10,085 nt of DNA from Clostridia bacterium (GTDB lineage Bacteria > Bacillota > Clostridia > Peptostreptococcales > Anaerovoracaceae), in NCBI GenBank assembly GCA_024403005.1, contig JAKSSQ010000053.1:1-10085 (forward strand), in the 5' to 3' direction. Within the stretch, counting starts at the first letter, position 1, and each line of letters opens with the position of its first letter. A program made the translations under genes and the position numbers. The notes under the pieces are model-generated. The model made no database searches. It was not told the DNA's origin and was given only the letters and a program-made list of their open reading frames with translations. Shown in pieces: positions 1 through 5,836 of this stretch.

Positions 1-60
1 AGTTAATAATATCACAATTAAGCTGCATGAACCAATAAAATAGCGCTGAAGCCAAATAAT

Positions 61-83
61 AACTACCGGCTCAGCCGGTAGTT
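61..83. repeat. Right-end hairpin of the IS200-like element
   Basis: A perfect 10-bp stem, AACTACCGGC with GCCGGTAGTT, around the loop TCA. It shares the ACCGGC/GCCGGT core with the hairpin at the other end of the element. Read on the plus strand it is followed by TTAT, so it could also act as a modest plus-strand terminator. I read it mainly as a transposase recognition hairpin. Confidence 0.75.
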
Positions 84-90
84 TTATAAT

Positions 91-183
91 GCCCCTATAA
101 GGGGCCCTTACCAGCTGCACCTCAAGGTGTGCTGAATGGGTTTGCCAATCGCACAACCTTTTCACGGTGACCCTAAAGGGTCA
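91..183. other. Hairpin-rich non-coding tail of the IS element
   Basis: Between the tnpA stop and the right-end hairpin there is no ORF but a row of stem-loops. The first is GCCCCT-ATA-AGGGGC at 91-105. The second is at 112-134: CAGC, a bulged T, then GCACC, loop TCAA, and GGTGTGCTG. The third is TGACCC-TAAA-GGGTCA at 168-183, followed on the plus strand by a T run (184-188). An alternative pairing of AAGGTGTGC (124-132) with GCACAACCTT (151-160) would compete with the second hairpin. The last hairpin plus its T run could stop plus-strand transcription before it enters tnpA antisense. Whether the region makes a stable RNA is unknown. Confidence 0.5.
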
Positions 184-186
184 TTT

Positions 187-651
187 TTATTTAACTTTTT
201 CTCCTGTGAAAGGATCTATGTATTCTTTCAAACTGATTTGATCCTCAACTATATCTTCCTGTAGTTGTTGCGATATGTATTCTTTTATCGCCTTCGTATT
301 TTTCCCCACAGTGTCTACATAGTATCCTCTACACCAAAAATGCCTGTTGCCATATTTGTATTTTAGATTTGCGTGTTTGTCGAAGATCATCAAAGAACTC
401 TTTCCTTTCAGATATCCAACAATTTCAGATACACTATATTTAGGCGGAATTCGAACCAACATGTGAATGTGATCTGGGCAGCATTCAGCCTCTATTATCT
501 CGATATCTTTTCTTTCGCACAGCATTCTTAAAATTTTTCCGATATCCGCTCTTATCTGCCCATATATTACTTGTCTTCTGTACTTTGGGGCAAACACGAT
601 GTGATACTTACAATTCCATGTTGTGTGTGCTAAACTTGAACTGTCCTTCAT
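187..651 (-). CDS. tnpA: IS200-type transposase TnpA (HUH/Y1 single-strand transposase)
   Basis: This 154-residue protein has the usual length for IS200 TnpA, a dimeric Y1 HUH nuclease that cuts and rejoins single-stranded DNA at end hairpins. The HUH metal-binding motif is visible as C-P-D-H61-I-H63-M-L. The catalytic tyrosine is expected in the helix A-I-K-E-Y125-I-S. The conserved N-terminal H-I-V-F-A-P-K-Y-R and the F-W-C-R-G-Y-Y segment are also present. The ATG at 651 is chosen because it has AGGAGGT (658-664) 6 nt upstream and gives the family's normal N-terminus; an upstream in-frame GTG at 690 would add 13 residues drawn from a structured leader. No frameshift or missing motif is seen, so the gene is probably functional. 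Translation is likely repressed by a stem that covers the ribosome binding site. Confidence 0.95.
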   Translation of the reverse strand: MKDSSSLAHTTWNCKYHIVFAPKYRRQVIYGQIRADIGKILRMLCERKDIEIIEAECCPDHIHMLVRIPPKYSVSEIVGYLKGKSSLMIFDKHANLKYKYGNRHFWCRGYYVDTVGKNTKAIKEYISQQLQEDIVEDQISLKEYIDPFTGEKVK

Positions 652-659
652 GGACGCAC

Positions 660-712
660 CTCCTGTTAATTTTGTGGTTGGCAAACCCACTTAATTCTAA
701 CAGGAGTTTTTT
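660..712. promoter_or_regulatory. tnpA 5' UTR stem hiding the ribosome binding site; terminator-like on plus strand
   Basis: On the minus strand CTCCTGTTA (706-698) pairs perfectly with TAACAGGAG (668-660). The second arm contains most of the tnpA AGGAGGT. An inner stem, GTGG-G-TT with AACCAC, lies inside it. Sequestering of the ribosome binding site by the 5' UTR is a known repression mechanism of Salmonella IS200, so repression here follows by analogy. Read on the plus strand, the same stem is followed by TTTTTT (707-712) and would make an intrinsic terminator for transcripts antisense to tnpA. Confidence 0.7.
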
Positions 713-737
713 ACTTTAATCTAAAGATGTTAATTCG

Positions 738-754
738 CACCGGCATAGCCGGTG
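738..754. repeat. Left-end hairpin of the IS200-like element
   Basis: A perfect 7-bp stem, CACCGGC-ATA-GCCGGTG, about 90 bp upstream of the tnpA start. It shares its ACCGGC/GCCGGT core and its orientation with the right-end hairpin at 61-83, as expected for IS200/IS605 ends. The cleavage site should lie some 10-20 nt further upstream on the minus strand, before the operon terminator. Confidence 0.75.
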
Positions 755-779
755 GATTATTATCGCTAAAGCAACAATT

Positions 780-808
780 AAAAAAGACAGGTGCTTTTAA
801 CACCTGTC
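780..808 (-). terminator. Terminator of the adh-gap-ilvC-like operon
   Basis: On the minus strand GACAGGTG pairs perfectly with CACCTGTC around a 7-nt loop and is followed by TTTTTT (785-780). It starts about 28 bp after the stop codon of the IlvC-family gene and clearly ends that operon. Confidence 0.9.
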
Positions 809-836
809 ATAATAGTTTATCGATTTGGCAAACGGA

Positions 837-1826
837 CTACTTTCCGCCCAGCTTAGCCTTAACTTCTGCTTCTGCTACGCAGATGGGCAGAGCGAAGGAC
901 TTTTCGCGCAGAGCGTTGAATTCCTTAAGATCGTCCTTCATTACGCCGTCCCATTCTTCTGCGAATCTGCCGGACTTAATGTTTTCGTACTGTTCTTCCA
1001 GGAACTTGCGGATAGGAGCTGTGTCTACCTTGCCAAAGCGGCTCATCTGGCCGTACTGGCTTGTTCTGGAGTGCATGGGCAGCTGCTTGAAGAGACCTAC
1101 ATCTGCCATCTTTTCCATCATGAACATGGGTTCCTTGGACATGTACAGTTCGTACAGAATAGCTTCGGGGCTGTGTCCTTTTTCGATAAGGAGATTGAAA
1201 GCTTCGTTCATAACGTTCATGATGAGAGGCCATGTAGCCTGTTCGCTCATGAGGTCAAGATATGTTTCTTCTGCGAAGGAAGCTTCGATAGCGCCGCACT
1301 TTGTGGAACCGATAGCCTTAGCAAGGCCGAGAGCGATTTCCATTGCATTGCCTGTTGCATCCTTATGAGCAACTACATATGCGGGGAAACCTGTTCCGTT
1401 TTCAAAGAGTTCACGAACGCCGCGGCCGATCATTCTGGGAGCAACCATGATTACGTCCAGGTCTGCTCTGGGAACGATGTGACCAAATGTTACGTTATAA
1501 CCTGATGCAAAGTTTACTGCTGCACCTTCGTGAAGATTGGGTTCGATTTCCTTTGTGTAGATTTCGGGAGCAACTTCATCCGGAAGAAGCATGAAAATGA
1601 TGTCTGCCTTGCTGCTTGCTTCTGCTATGGGATAAACGGGGAAACCGTCTTCGTTAGCTGCTGTCCAGGATTCATCTCTGATAGAACCGATAATAACGTT
1701 CTTGCAGCCGCTGTCTCTCATGTTGAGAGCCTGGGATCTGCCCTGGTTACCGTAGCCGATGATCGCAATAGTCTTGTCCATTACGACTTCAAGTTTAGCA
1801 TCCTTTTCGTAGTAAATCTTTGCCAT
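837..1826 (-). CDS. Ketol-acid reductoisomerase (IlvC) family protein with an altered active site
   Basis: At 329 residues it matches class I KARI, which normally converts 2-acetolactate to 2,3-dihydroxyisovalerate in branched-chain amino acid synthesis. The N-terminal Rossmann domain has G-Y-G-N-Q-G-R at 24-30 and L-P-D-E-V at 81-85. The C-terminal helical domain has E-E-T-Y-L-D191-L-M-S-E195-Q, which retains the two carboxylates corresponding to the metal ligands of the usual ETDLFGEQ motif. Serine of the S-x-T-x-x-Y-G motif is kept (S253). Two usually invariant catalytic positions differ: the histidine of FAHGFNIHFG is S108 (F-A-S-G-Y), and the lysine of APKGPGH is R131 (A-P-R-M-I-G-R). 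The last glutamate ligand (usual F-E-C-L-H-E) is also not clearly present, although E226 is. The fold assignment is firm, but KARI activity is doubtful and a related reductase on another substrate is possible. It starts 1 nt after the upstream stop, with AAAGGTGG 6 nt before the ATG, so it is probably translationally coupled. Confidence 0.85.
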   Translation of the reverse strand: MAKIYYEKDAKLEVVMDKTIAIIGYGNQGRSQALNMRDSGCKNVIIGSIRDESWTAANEDGFPVYPIAEASSKADIIFMLLPDEVAPEIYTKEIEPNLHEGAAVNFASGYNVTFGHIVPRADLDVIMVAPRMIGRGVRELFENGTGFPAYVVAHKDATGNAMEIALGLAKAIGSTKCGAIEASFAEETYLDLMSEQATWPLIMNVMNEAFNLLIEKGHSPEAILYELYMSKEPMFMMEKMADVGLFKQLPMHSRTSQYGQMSRFGKVDTAPIRKFLEEQYENIKSGRFAEEWDGVMKDDLKEFNALREKSFALPICVAEAEVKAKLGGK

Positions 1827-1827
1827 A

Positions 1828-2856
1828 TTATTCCACCTTTCCCATCAGCTTGCCCATGTGAGCCATTGTTCTGAGAAGCTGATTTGTGTAACTCATTTCG
1901 TTGTCGTACCATGCAACAACTCTAACTTCAAAGATATGAGTTCCGCACTGCTGTGCAAGAGTCTGGGTAGCGTCGAAAATGGAACCATATGTGCTTCCGA
2001 TGATGTCGGAAGAAACGATTTCTTCTTCGTTGTAGCCGAAGGACTCGTTTGCAGCTGCCTTCATTGCTTCGTTTATACCTTCAACAGAAACGGTGTCTGT
2101 CATATCCTTAAGTGTTGCATCCAGGATTGTGATGGAGCCGGATGCTACGGGAACTCTCTGAGCTGAACCAATCAGCTTTCCGTCCAGTTCGGGAATTACA
2201 AGGCCGATAGCCTTTGCAGCGCCTGTACTGTTGGGAACGATGTTGAGAGCGCCTGCTCTTGCTCTTCTGAAGTCGCCCTTTCTGTGGGGTCCGTCCAGAA
2301 TCATCTGGTCGCCTGTATAAGCGTGAATTGTGGTCATGAAACCTGTTCTGAGTTCTCTGTAGTTGTTGAGAGCCTTAGCCATGGGAGCCAGGCAGTTTGT
2401 TGTGCAGGAAGCACCGGAAACTACCAGGTCGTCTGCTGTGAGTGTTTCGTGGTTTGTGCCGTAAACGATAGTGGGCAGGTCGTTTCCTGCGGGAGCAGAA
2501 ATGAGAACCTTCTTAGCGCCGGCATTGATATGAGCCATGGACTTAGCCTTGCTTGTGTAGAAGCCTGTGCATTCGAGAACGATGTCTACATCGTATTCAG
2601 CCCAGGGAAGTTCGCTTGCGTCTGCCTTGGCGAAAACGGGAATCTTTACGCCATCTACTGTGATGGAGCTTTCGTCGTAGGAAATTTCGTGGCCGCTGTA
2701 TGCCTTCTGTACGGAATCGTACTTGAGCAGGTAAGCCAGCATTTCGGGCTTTGTAAGGTCGTTGATAGCTACGATTTCAAATTTAGGATTGCCGAAAGCG
2801 TTGCGGAAAGCAAGTCTTCCGATACGGCCGAAGCCATTGATTGCGATTCTGAGCAT
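1828..2856 (-). CDS. gap: Glyceraldehyde-3-phosphate dehydrogenase, type I
   Basis: At 342 residues this is a full-length phosphorylating GAPDH, the glycolytic enzyme that oxidises glyceraldehyde 3-phosphate to 1,3-bisphosphoglycerate with reduction of NAD. The dinucleotide-binding motif N-G-F-G-R-I-G-R is at 7-14, and D33 at the end of the second strand favours NAD over NADP. The catalytic motif is A-S-C151-T-T-N-C-L-A-P, and the general base H178 lies in T-T-I-H-A-Y-T-G-D-Q. The C-terminal W-Y-D-N-E-M motif is present. A small departure is D-S-V-Q-K where D-S-V-H-G is usual. AGGAGGT (2863-2869) overlaps the stop of the upstream dehydrogenase gene and fixes the ATG. It is the middle gene of the operon; it is not linked to pgk/tpi here, so it may be a specialised copy producing NADH for its neighbours (inference). 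Confidence 0.95.
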   Translation of the reverse strand: MLRIAINGFGRIGRLAFRNAFGNPKFEIVAINDLTKPEMLAYLLKYDSVQKAYSGHEISYDESSITVDGVKIPVFAKADASELPWAEYDVDIVLECTGFYTSKAKSMAHINAGAKKVLISAPAGNDLPTIVYGTNHETLTADDLVVSGASCTTNCLAPMAKALNNYRELRTGFMTTIHAYTGDQMILDGPHRKGDFRRARAGALNIVPNSTGAAKAIGLVIPELDGKLIGSAQRVPVASGSITILDATLKDMTDTVSVEGINEAMKAAANESFGYNEEEIVSSDIIGSTYGSIFDATQTLAQQCGTHIFEVRVVAWYDNEMSYTNQLLRTMAHMGKLMGKVE

Positions 2857-2867
2857 GTATATACCTC

Positions 2868-4046
2868 CTACTTTGCCATCTTGTAAATTGCGATAGCGTC
2901 TGCTTTAGTTATCTTCTTCATGCAGCCAACTGTGTAGGTGTCTCCGCCTGTGCACTTGTCTGCCATTTCTTCGATCTGTTCGTCTGTGGGGTTAATTCCC
3001 AGTTCTGTAAGGGATGTGGGCATCTTGATTTCTCTGTAGAAAGCTTCCATTGCTTCGATACCCTTAACAGCTGTTGCAGCGTCGTCTGCTGCGGGTTCAA
3101 CGCCCATAACGTTAACTGCGAACTTTGCGAAACGTGCGGGGTTAGCATCCATTACGTATCTTGCCCAGCTGCCCCATACTGCTGCCAGACCTGCGCCGTG
3201 TGTTACATCGAACATACCGCCGCATTCGTGTTCCAGTCTGTGTGTAGCCCAGTCGCCGCCGTCGTTGCCTGCGTTGAACAGACCATTGTGGGAAAGGCTT
3301 CCTGCCCACATGATTTCAGCTCTTGCATCGTAGTTCATGGGGTCATTAAGGAGAACCTTAGTGTAAACCATGGTATTTCTGAGCAGAGCTTCCATTAAAC
3401 CGTCGTTGAGCTGCATGTTTTCGCACATGTTGAAGTAGCGTTCCATCGTGTGCATCATGATGTCTGTGCAGCCGCTGATTGTCTGGTATTCGGGCAGTGT
3501 GTATGTGAGTTCGGGGTTCATTACTGCGAACTTGCAGCGGCAGTAGTCGCTGGAAAAGCCCTTCTTGAGCCAGCCTTCTTCGTTTGTAATAACGGAGGAG
3601 TCGGACATTTCGCTTCCTGCAGCAGCGATTGTGAGAACTGCACCGATGGGCAGGCAGCCCTTAACTTCTACTTTGCCGCAGTAAACATCCCACGGATCGC
3701 AGTCGTTTGCGATGCCGTAGCCTATAGCCTTGGAAGAGTCGATAACGCTTCCGCCGCCTACAGCGAGAATAAAGTCTACGCCTTCTTTCTTAGCCAGTTC
3801 CACACCTTCGTATACCTTGGACATTCTGGGATTGGGAACAACGCCGCCCAGCATGCAGTATGCGATGTTTTCGTCTTCCAGAGACTTGCAGATTCTGTCC
3901 AGAAGACCGGATTTCTTAGCGCTCTGTCCGCCGTAGTGGATCATAACCTTCTTGCAGCCTTCAGCCTTTACAAGAGCACCTACCTTTTCTTCTGCAGCCG
4001 TGCCGAAAACAACTTTAGTCGGTGTGTAGTAATTAAAATTAAGCAT
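2868..4046 (-). CDS. Iron-containing alcohol dehydrogenase, BdhA/YqhD (butanol dehydrogenase) type
   Basis: The protein has 392 residues from the ATG chosen here. Group III metal-dependent alcohol dehydrogenases of this subgroup reduce aldehydes such as butyraldehyde to alcohols, usually with NADPH. The N-terminus F-N-Y-Y-T-P-T-K-V-V-F-G is typical. Nucleotide-binding motifs are Y-G-G-Q-S at 38-42 (the YGGGS region of YqhD) and G-G-G-S at 97-100. The four metal ligands align with those of YqhD: D195 and H199 in T-D-I-M-M-H, H269 in A-T-H-R-L-E-H, and H283 in D-V-T-H-G. The ATG at 4046 is preferred over an in-frame TTG at 4067 because GAGGT lies 4 nt upstream of it and the protein then starts at the conserved region. 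It is first in an operon with gap and an ilvC-like gene, so a fermentative role in reoxidising reduced cofactor is likely. The exact aldehyde substrate cannot be read from sequence. Confidence 0.93.
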   Translation of the reverse strand: MLNFNYYTPTKVVFGTAAEEKVGALVKAEGCKKVMIHYGGQSAKKSGLLDRICKSLEDENIAYCMLGGVVPNPRMSKVYEGVELAKKEGVDFILAVGGGSVIDSSKAIGYGIANDCDPWDVYCGKVEVKGCLPIGAVLTIAAAGSEMSDSSVITNEEGWLKKGFSSDYCRCKFAVMNPELTYTLPEYQTISGCTDIMMHTMERYFNMCENMQLNDGLMEALLRNTMVYTKVLLNDPMNYDARAEIMWAGSLSHNGLFNAGNDGGDWATHRLEHECGGMFDVTHGAGLAAVWGSWARYVMDANPARFAKFAVNVMGVEPAADDAATAVKGIEAMEAFYREIKMPTSLTELGINPTDEQIEEMADKCTGGDTYTVGCMKKITKADAIAIYKMAK

Positions 4047-4091
4047 ATTTACCTCGCTTGATATCAATACAAAAAATATTCCTTTGGGAAA

Positions 4092-4100
4092 ATTATATCA
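4092..4100 (-). promoter_or_regulatory. Extended -10 promoter of the adh-gap-ilvC-like operon
   Basis: On the minus strand TGATATAAT combines the TGn extension with a perfect TATAAT (4097-4092). No good -35 hexamer sits at 16-18 bp, which is tolerated in extended -10 promoters. The expected transcription start is near 4085, giving a 5' UTR of about 40 nt. Confidence 0.65.
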
Positions 4101-4176
4101 CAAAGAAATTACGGAAGATTGAAAATTTATTCAAATATTGTATGTAATGTTTCGGTTTGCCGGAGATTGTATCCAT

Positions 4177-4205
4177 AAAAAAACCGCCCATCGAAAGATG
4201 AGCGG
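4177..4205 (-). terminator. Terminator of mgtE
   Basis: On the minus strand CCGCTCATC pairs with GATGGGCGG (9 bp including one G-U pair) around TTTC and is followed by TTTTTTT (4183-4177). It begins 10 nt after the mgtE stop codon. Confidence 0.9.
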
Positions 4206-4215
4206 CGGATTGTTT

Positions 4216-5580
4216 TTAGAACAGCAGTGCGCTTGCAATTGTGAAATATACAAGCAGAGAAATTGCGTCGACCATTGTTGTAATGAACGGAGAAGCCATT
4301 ACTGCCGGGTCGAAGTTAAGCTTCTTTGCAAGCATAGGAAGCGAGCAGCCGATAACCTTTGCTACTACAACTGTAATAGCCATTGTTGTGCATACTACTG
4401 CAGCTACTGCAAGCGTAATGTCAGGGTTGTTCATAGCCATTCTGTCTACGAGCATAATCTTGCAGAAGCAGGCTATAGCCAGAGCGCAGCCGCAGAGAAC
4501 TGCAATTCGGATTTCCTTCCAGATAACCATGGGAAGTTCAGAGAATTCAACTTCGTCCAGGGAAATCGCACGGATTACCGTTACTGAAGCCTGGGAACCG
4601 GAGTTACCGCCGGTATCCATGAGCATGGGGATGAATGCGGTAAGAGCAACCTGTGCAGCCAGCGCGCTTTCGAACTTTGTGATGATAATGCCTGTAAATG
4701 TGGCGGAGATCATCAGCAGGAACAGCCAGGGAATTCTGTGCTTGAATACGTCGAATACGCTCTGCTTAAGGTAGGTCTTATCGGACGGAATAATACCGCC
4801 CATGATTTCCATGTCTTCCGTGGTTTCTTCTTCGATTACGTCCATAGCGTCGTCGAATGTAACGATACCGACCATTCTCATGTCGCTGTCGACTACGGGC
4901 AGTGCGAGGAAGTTATACTTGGAGAACATGCGGGCTACGTCTTCCTGGTCGTCCAGAGTGTTTACGCTGATGAGGTTTGTTTCCATAAGGTCTTCTACCT
5001 TTACCTCGTCCTTGGAGGTAAGCAGTTCTCTTACGGTTACCGTACCCTGCAGCCTTCTGGAATCTGTAACGTAGCAGGTGTAAATTGTTTCCTTATCCAC
5101 GCCGACTTCGCGGATTCTTGCGATTGCTTCTCCGCAGGTCATGTTGGGGTTAAGGTCTACATATTCGGTTGTCATTAAGGAACCGGCAGAATTTTCCGGA
5201 TACTTGAGAATTTCATTGATTTCTCTTCTCATGTTGGGATCTGCCTGAGCCAATATACGCTTTACAACGTTGGCGGGCATTTCCTCTACCAGGTCTGCCA
5301 CGTCGTCGACGAACAGTTCGTCTACAACTTCGTGAAGTTCCTTATCGGAGAAGCCTGTAACCAGGATCTCCTGCTGGTCGGGGTCCATTTCTACGAATGT
5401 TTCGGCGGCCAGTTCTTTCGGGAGGAGGCGGAAGAGCAGCGGGAGCAGTTCTTCATCTACGTCCTCGAAAATTTCTGCGACGTCCGAAGGGTTCATGGTG
5501 ATAAGAACATCCTTTATAGTGGAATATTTCTTCTCCTCCAGAAGCCTTTCAAAGGTCTTTTCAAATGTAATTTCTGCCAT
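4216..5580 (-). CDS. mgtE: Magnesium transporter MgtE
   Basis: At 454 residues this is a standard-length MgtE, a homodimeric, Mg2+-gated Mg2+ channel of the inner membrane. Residues about 20-130 form the acidic helical N domain, which binds Mg2+ together with the CBS pair. Two CBS domains follow (about 137-195 and 200-255). A connecting plug-helix region (about 260-285) leads to a membrane domain with about five hydrophobic segments from residue 285 on. The signature P-M-L-M-D-T-G-G-N-S-G-S-Q (318-330) is present. D438 in T-T-M-V-D-A-I corresponds to the conserved pore aspartate of the Thermus channel. The ATG is supported by the protein start and an in-frame TAG 30 nt upstream, but only a weak GGA precedes it, with no proper Shine-Dalgarno sequence. 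The gene stands alone with its own promoter and terminator. Its leader contains a short ORF and a nested stem structure, suggesting regulation after transcription starts. Confidence 0.96.
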   Translation of the reverse strand: MAEITFEKTFERLLEEKKYSTIKDVLITMNPSDVAEIFEDVDEELLPLLFRLLPKELAAETFVEMDPDQQEILVTGFSDKELHEVVDELFVDDVADLVEEMPANVVKRILAQADPNMRREINEILKYPENSAGSLMTTEYVDLNPNMTCGEAIARIREVGVDKETIYTCYVTDSRRLQGTVTVRELLTSKDEVKVEDLMETNLISVNTLDDQEDVARMFSKYNFLALPVVDSDMRMVGIVTFDDAMDVIEEETTEDMEIMGGIIPSDKTYLKQSVFDVFKHRIPWLFLLMISATFTGIIITKFESALAAQVALTAFIPMLMDTGGNSGSQASVTVIRAISLDEVEFSELPMVIWKEIRIAVLCGCALAIACFCKIMLVDRMAMNNPDITLAVAAVVCTTMAITVVVAKVIGCSLPMLAKKLNFDPAVMASPFITTMVDAISLLVYFTIASALLF

Positions 5581-5610
5581 AGTAAATGTTCCATTTCGGG
5601 GAATCGGCTA

Positions 5611-5682
5611 CGGCAGGTCCGGTGTATATTCAGGAGCAAGCCACGGATAATCGCGGCGGCTCAACTAAACTCTGGCCTGCCG
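5611..5682 (-). promoter_or_regulatory. Nested stem structure in the mgtE leader
   Basis: On the minus strand CGGCAGG (5682-5676) plus CC pairs with GG-a-CCTGCCG ending at 5611: 9 bp with one bulged A. Inside this outer stem is a second hairpin (5662-5634): GAGC, then GCCGCG, loop ATTATC, then CGTGGC and GCTC, giving 10 bp with one G-U pair and a small internal loop. The 5' arm of the outer stem and almost all of the inner hairpin lie within the short ORF at 5630-5710. Ribosomes on that ORF would therefore melt the structure. I do not recognise it as an M-box or any other known magnesium riboswitch. Confidence 0.55.
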
Positions 5683-5710
5683 GTTTGCCGTTTGTACTTC
5701 CGCTATCCAT
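5630..5710 (-). CDS. Short leader ORF upstream of mgtE (26 codons), candidate regulatory peptide
   Basis: An ATG at 5710 opens a 26-residue frame that ends in TGA at 5630. AAAGGAGG with its AGGAGG at 5718-5723 sits 7 nt before the ATG, a far better ribosome binding site than that of mgtE. The peptide contains one K-P and one E-P-P-R near its end and has no signal peptide or membrane segment. It lies between the mgtE promoter and mgtE, in a different frame, with 49 nt from its stop to the mgtE start. Proline-containing leader ORFs control magnesium transporter genes in enterobacteria (mgtL of mgtA and mgtP of mgtCBR), so a similar attenuation-like role is an attractive inference here, though those systems are not homologous by sequence. 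Translation rests on the ribosome binding site alone; conservation is untested. Confidence 0.55.
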   Translation of the reverse strand: MDSGSTNGKPAGQSLVEPPRLSVACS

Positions 5711-5805
5711 GGTTTTTCCTCCTTTTCTTCTCATTGAACTAACTAATACTCTAACGCACTGACCCAATTGTCTGCACGCAAAAAACACGCATTACTGCAC
5801 CCACT

Positions 5806-5835
5806 ATTTTAGCACCAGGGCTTTGATTGCGTCAA
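5806..5835 (-). promoter_or_regulatory. Promoter of mgtE and its leader
   Basis: On the minus strand TTGACG (5835-5830), an 18-bp spacer and TAAAAT (5811-5806) form a good housekeeping promoter, strengthened by TG one base before the -10. The expected start is near 5799, about 90 nt before the short ORF and about 220 nt before mgtE. The -35 lies right behind the terminator of the V-ATPase operon. Between the start site and the short ORF I see only repeated TGCGTG/TGCGTT and GTGCAG words, with no assigned role. Confidence 0.75.
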
Positions 5836-5836
5836 C

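Larger units (their letters stand above)
55..770 (-). mobile_element. IS200-like insertion sequence (IS200/IS605 family), approximate ends
   Basis: A complete-looking element of roughly 700 bp carrying only tnpA, with no tnpB, which is the typical IS200 layout. Both ends carry a hairpin with a common core, ACCGGC-3 nt-GCCGGT: one at 61-83 (10-bp stem, loop TCA) and one at 738-754 (7-bp stem, loop ATA). Members of this family have subterminal hairpins rather than inverted terminal repeats, and their single-strand transposase recognises hairpins on the same strand at both ends. Because tnpA reads on the minus strand, 738-754 belongs to the left end and 61-83 to the right end. The exact cleavage points lie a few to about 20 nt outside the hairpins and cannot be fixed from one copy, so the stated ends are estimates. 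The element lies directly downstream of the terminator of the preceding operon, so insertion has broken no visible gene. Confidence 0.85.

Noticed and set aside
1..54. Search for a gene end, RNA gene or IS target duplication at the window edge
   Set aside because: The 54 bases are AT-rich with no frame, hairpin or recognisable motif, and IS200-type elements do not make target duplications.
98..110. Palindrome TAAGGGGCCCTTA as a possible operator
   Set aside because: It overlaps a stronger hairpin (91-105) in the IS tail and has no promoter next to it, so it is better explained as part of that structured region.
649..690. Upstream GTG start for tnpA at 690
   Set aside because: It lies within the leader stem, lacks a ribosome binding site and adds 13 residues not expected in IS200 transposases; the ATG at 651 has AGGAGGT at ideal spacing.
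4044..4067. Upstream TTG start for the alcohol dehydrogenase at 4067
   Set aside because: The ATG at 4046 has its own GAGGT site and begins at the conserved F-N-Y-Y-T-P-T-K motif; the extra seven codons contain that site.
5581..5800. M-box (ykoK) magnesium riboswitch before mgtE
   Set aside because: I looked for the conserved M-box words (such as GGTGAGGCTCCT and the GACGCCAATGGGT region) on the minus strand and did not find them. A divergent form could only be excluded with a covariance search.
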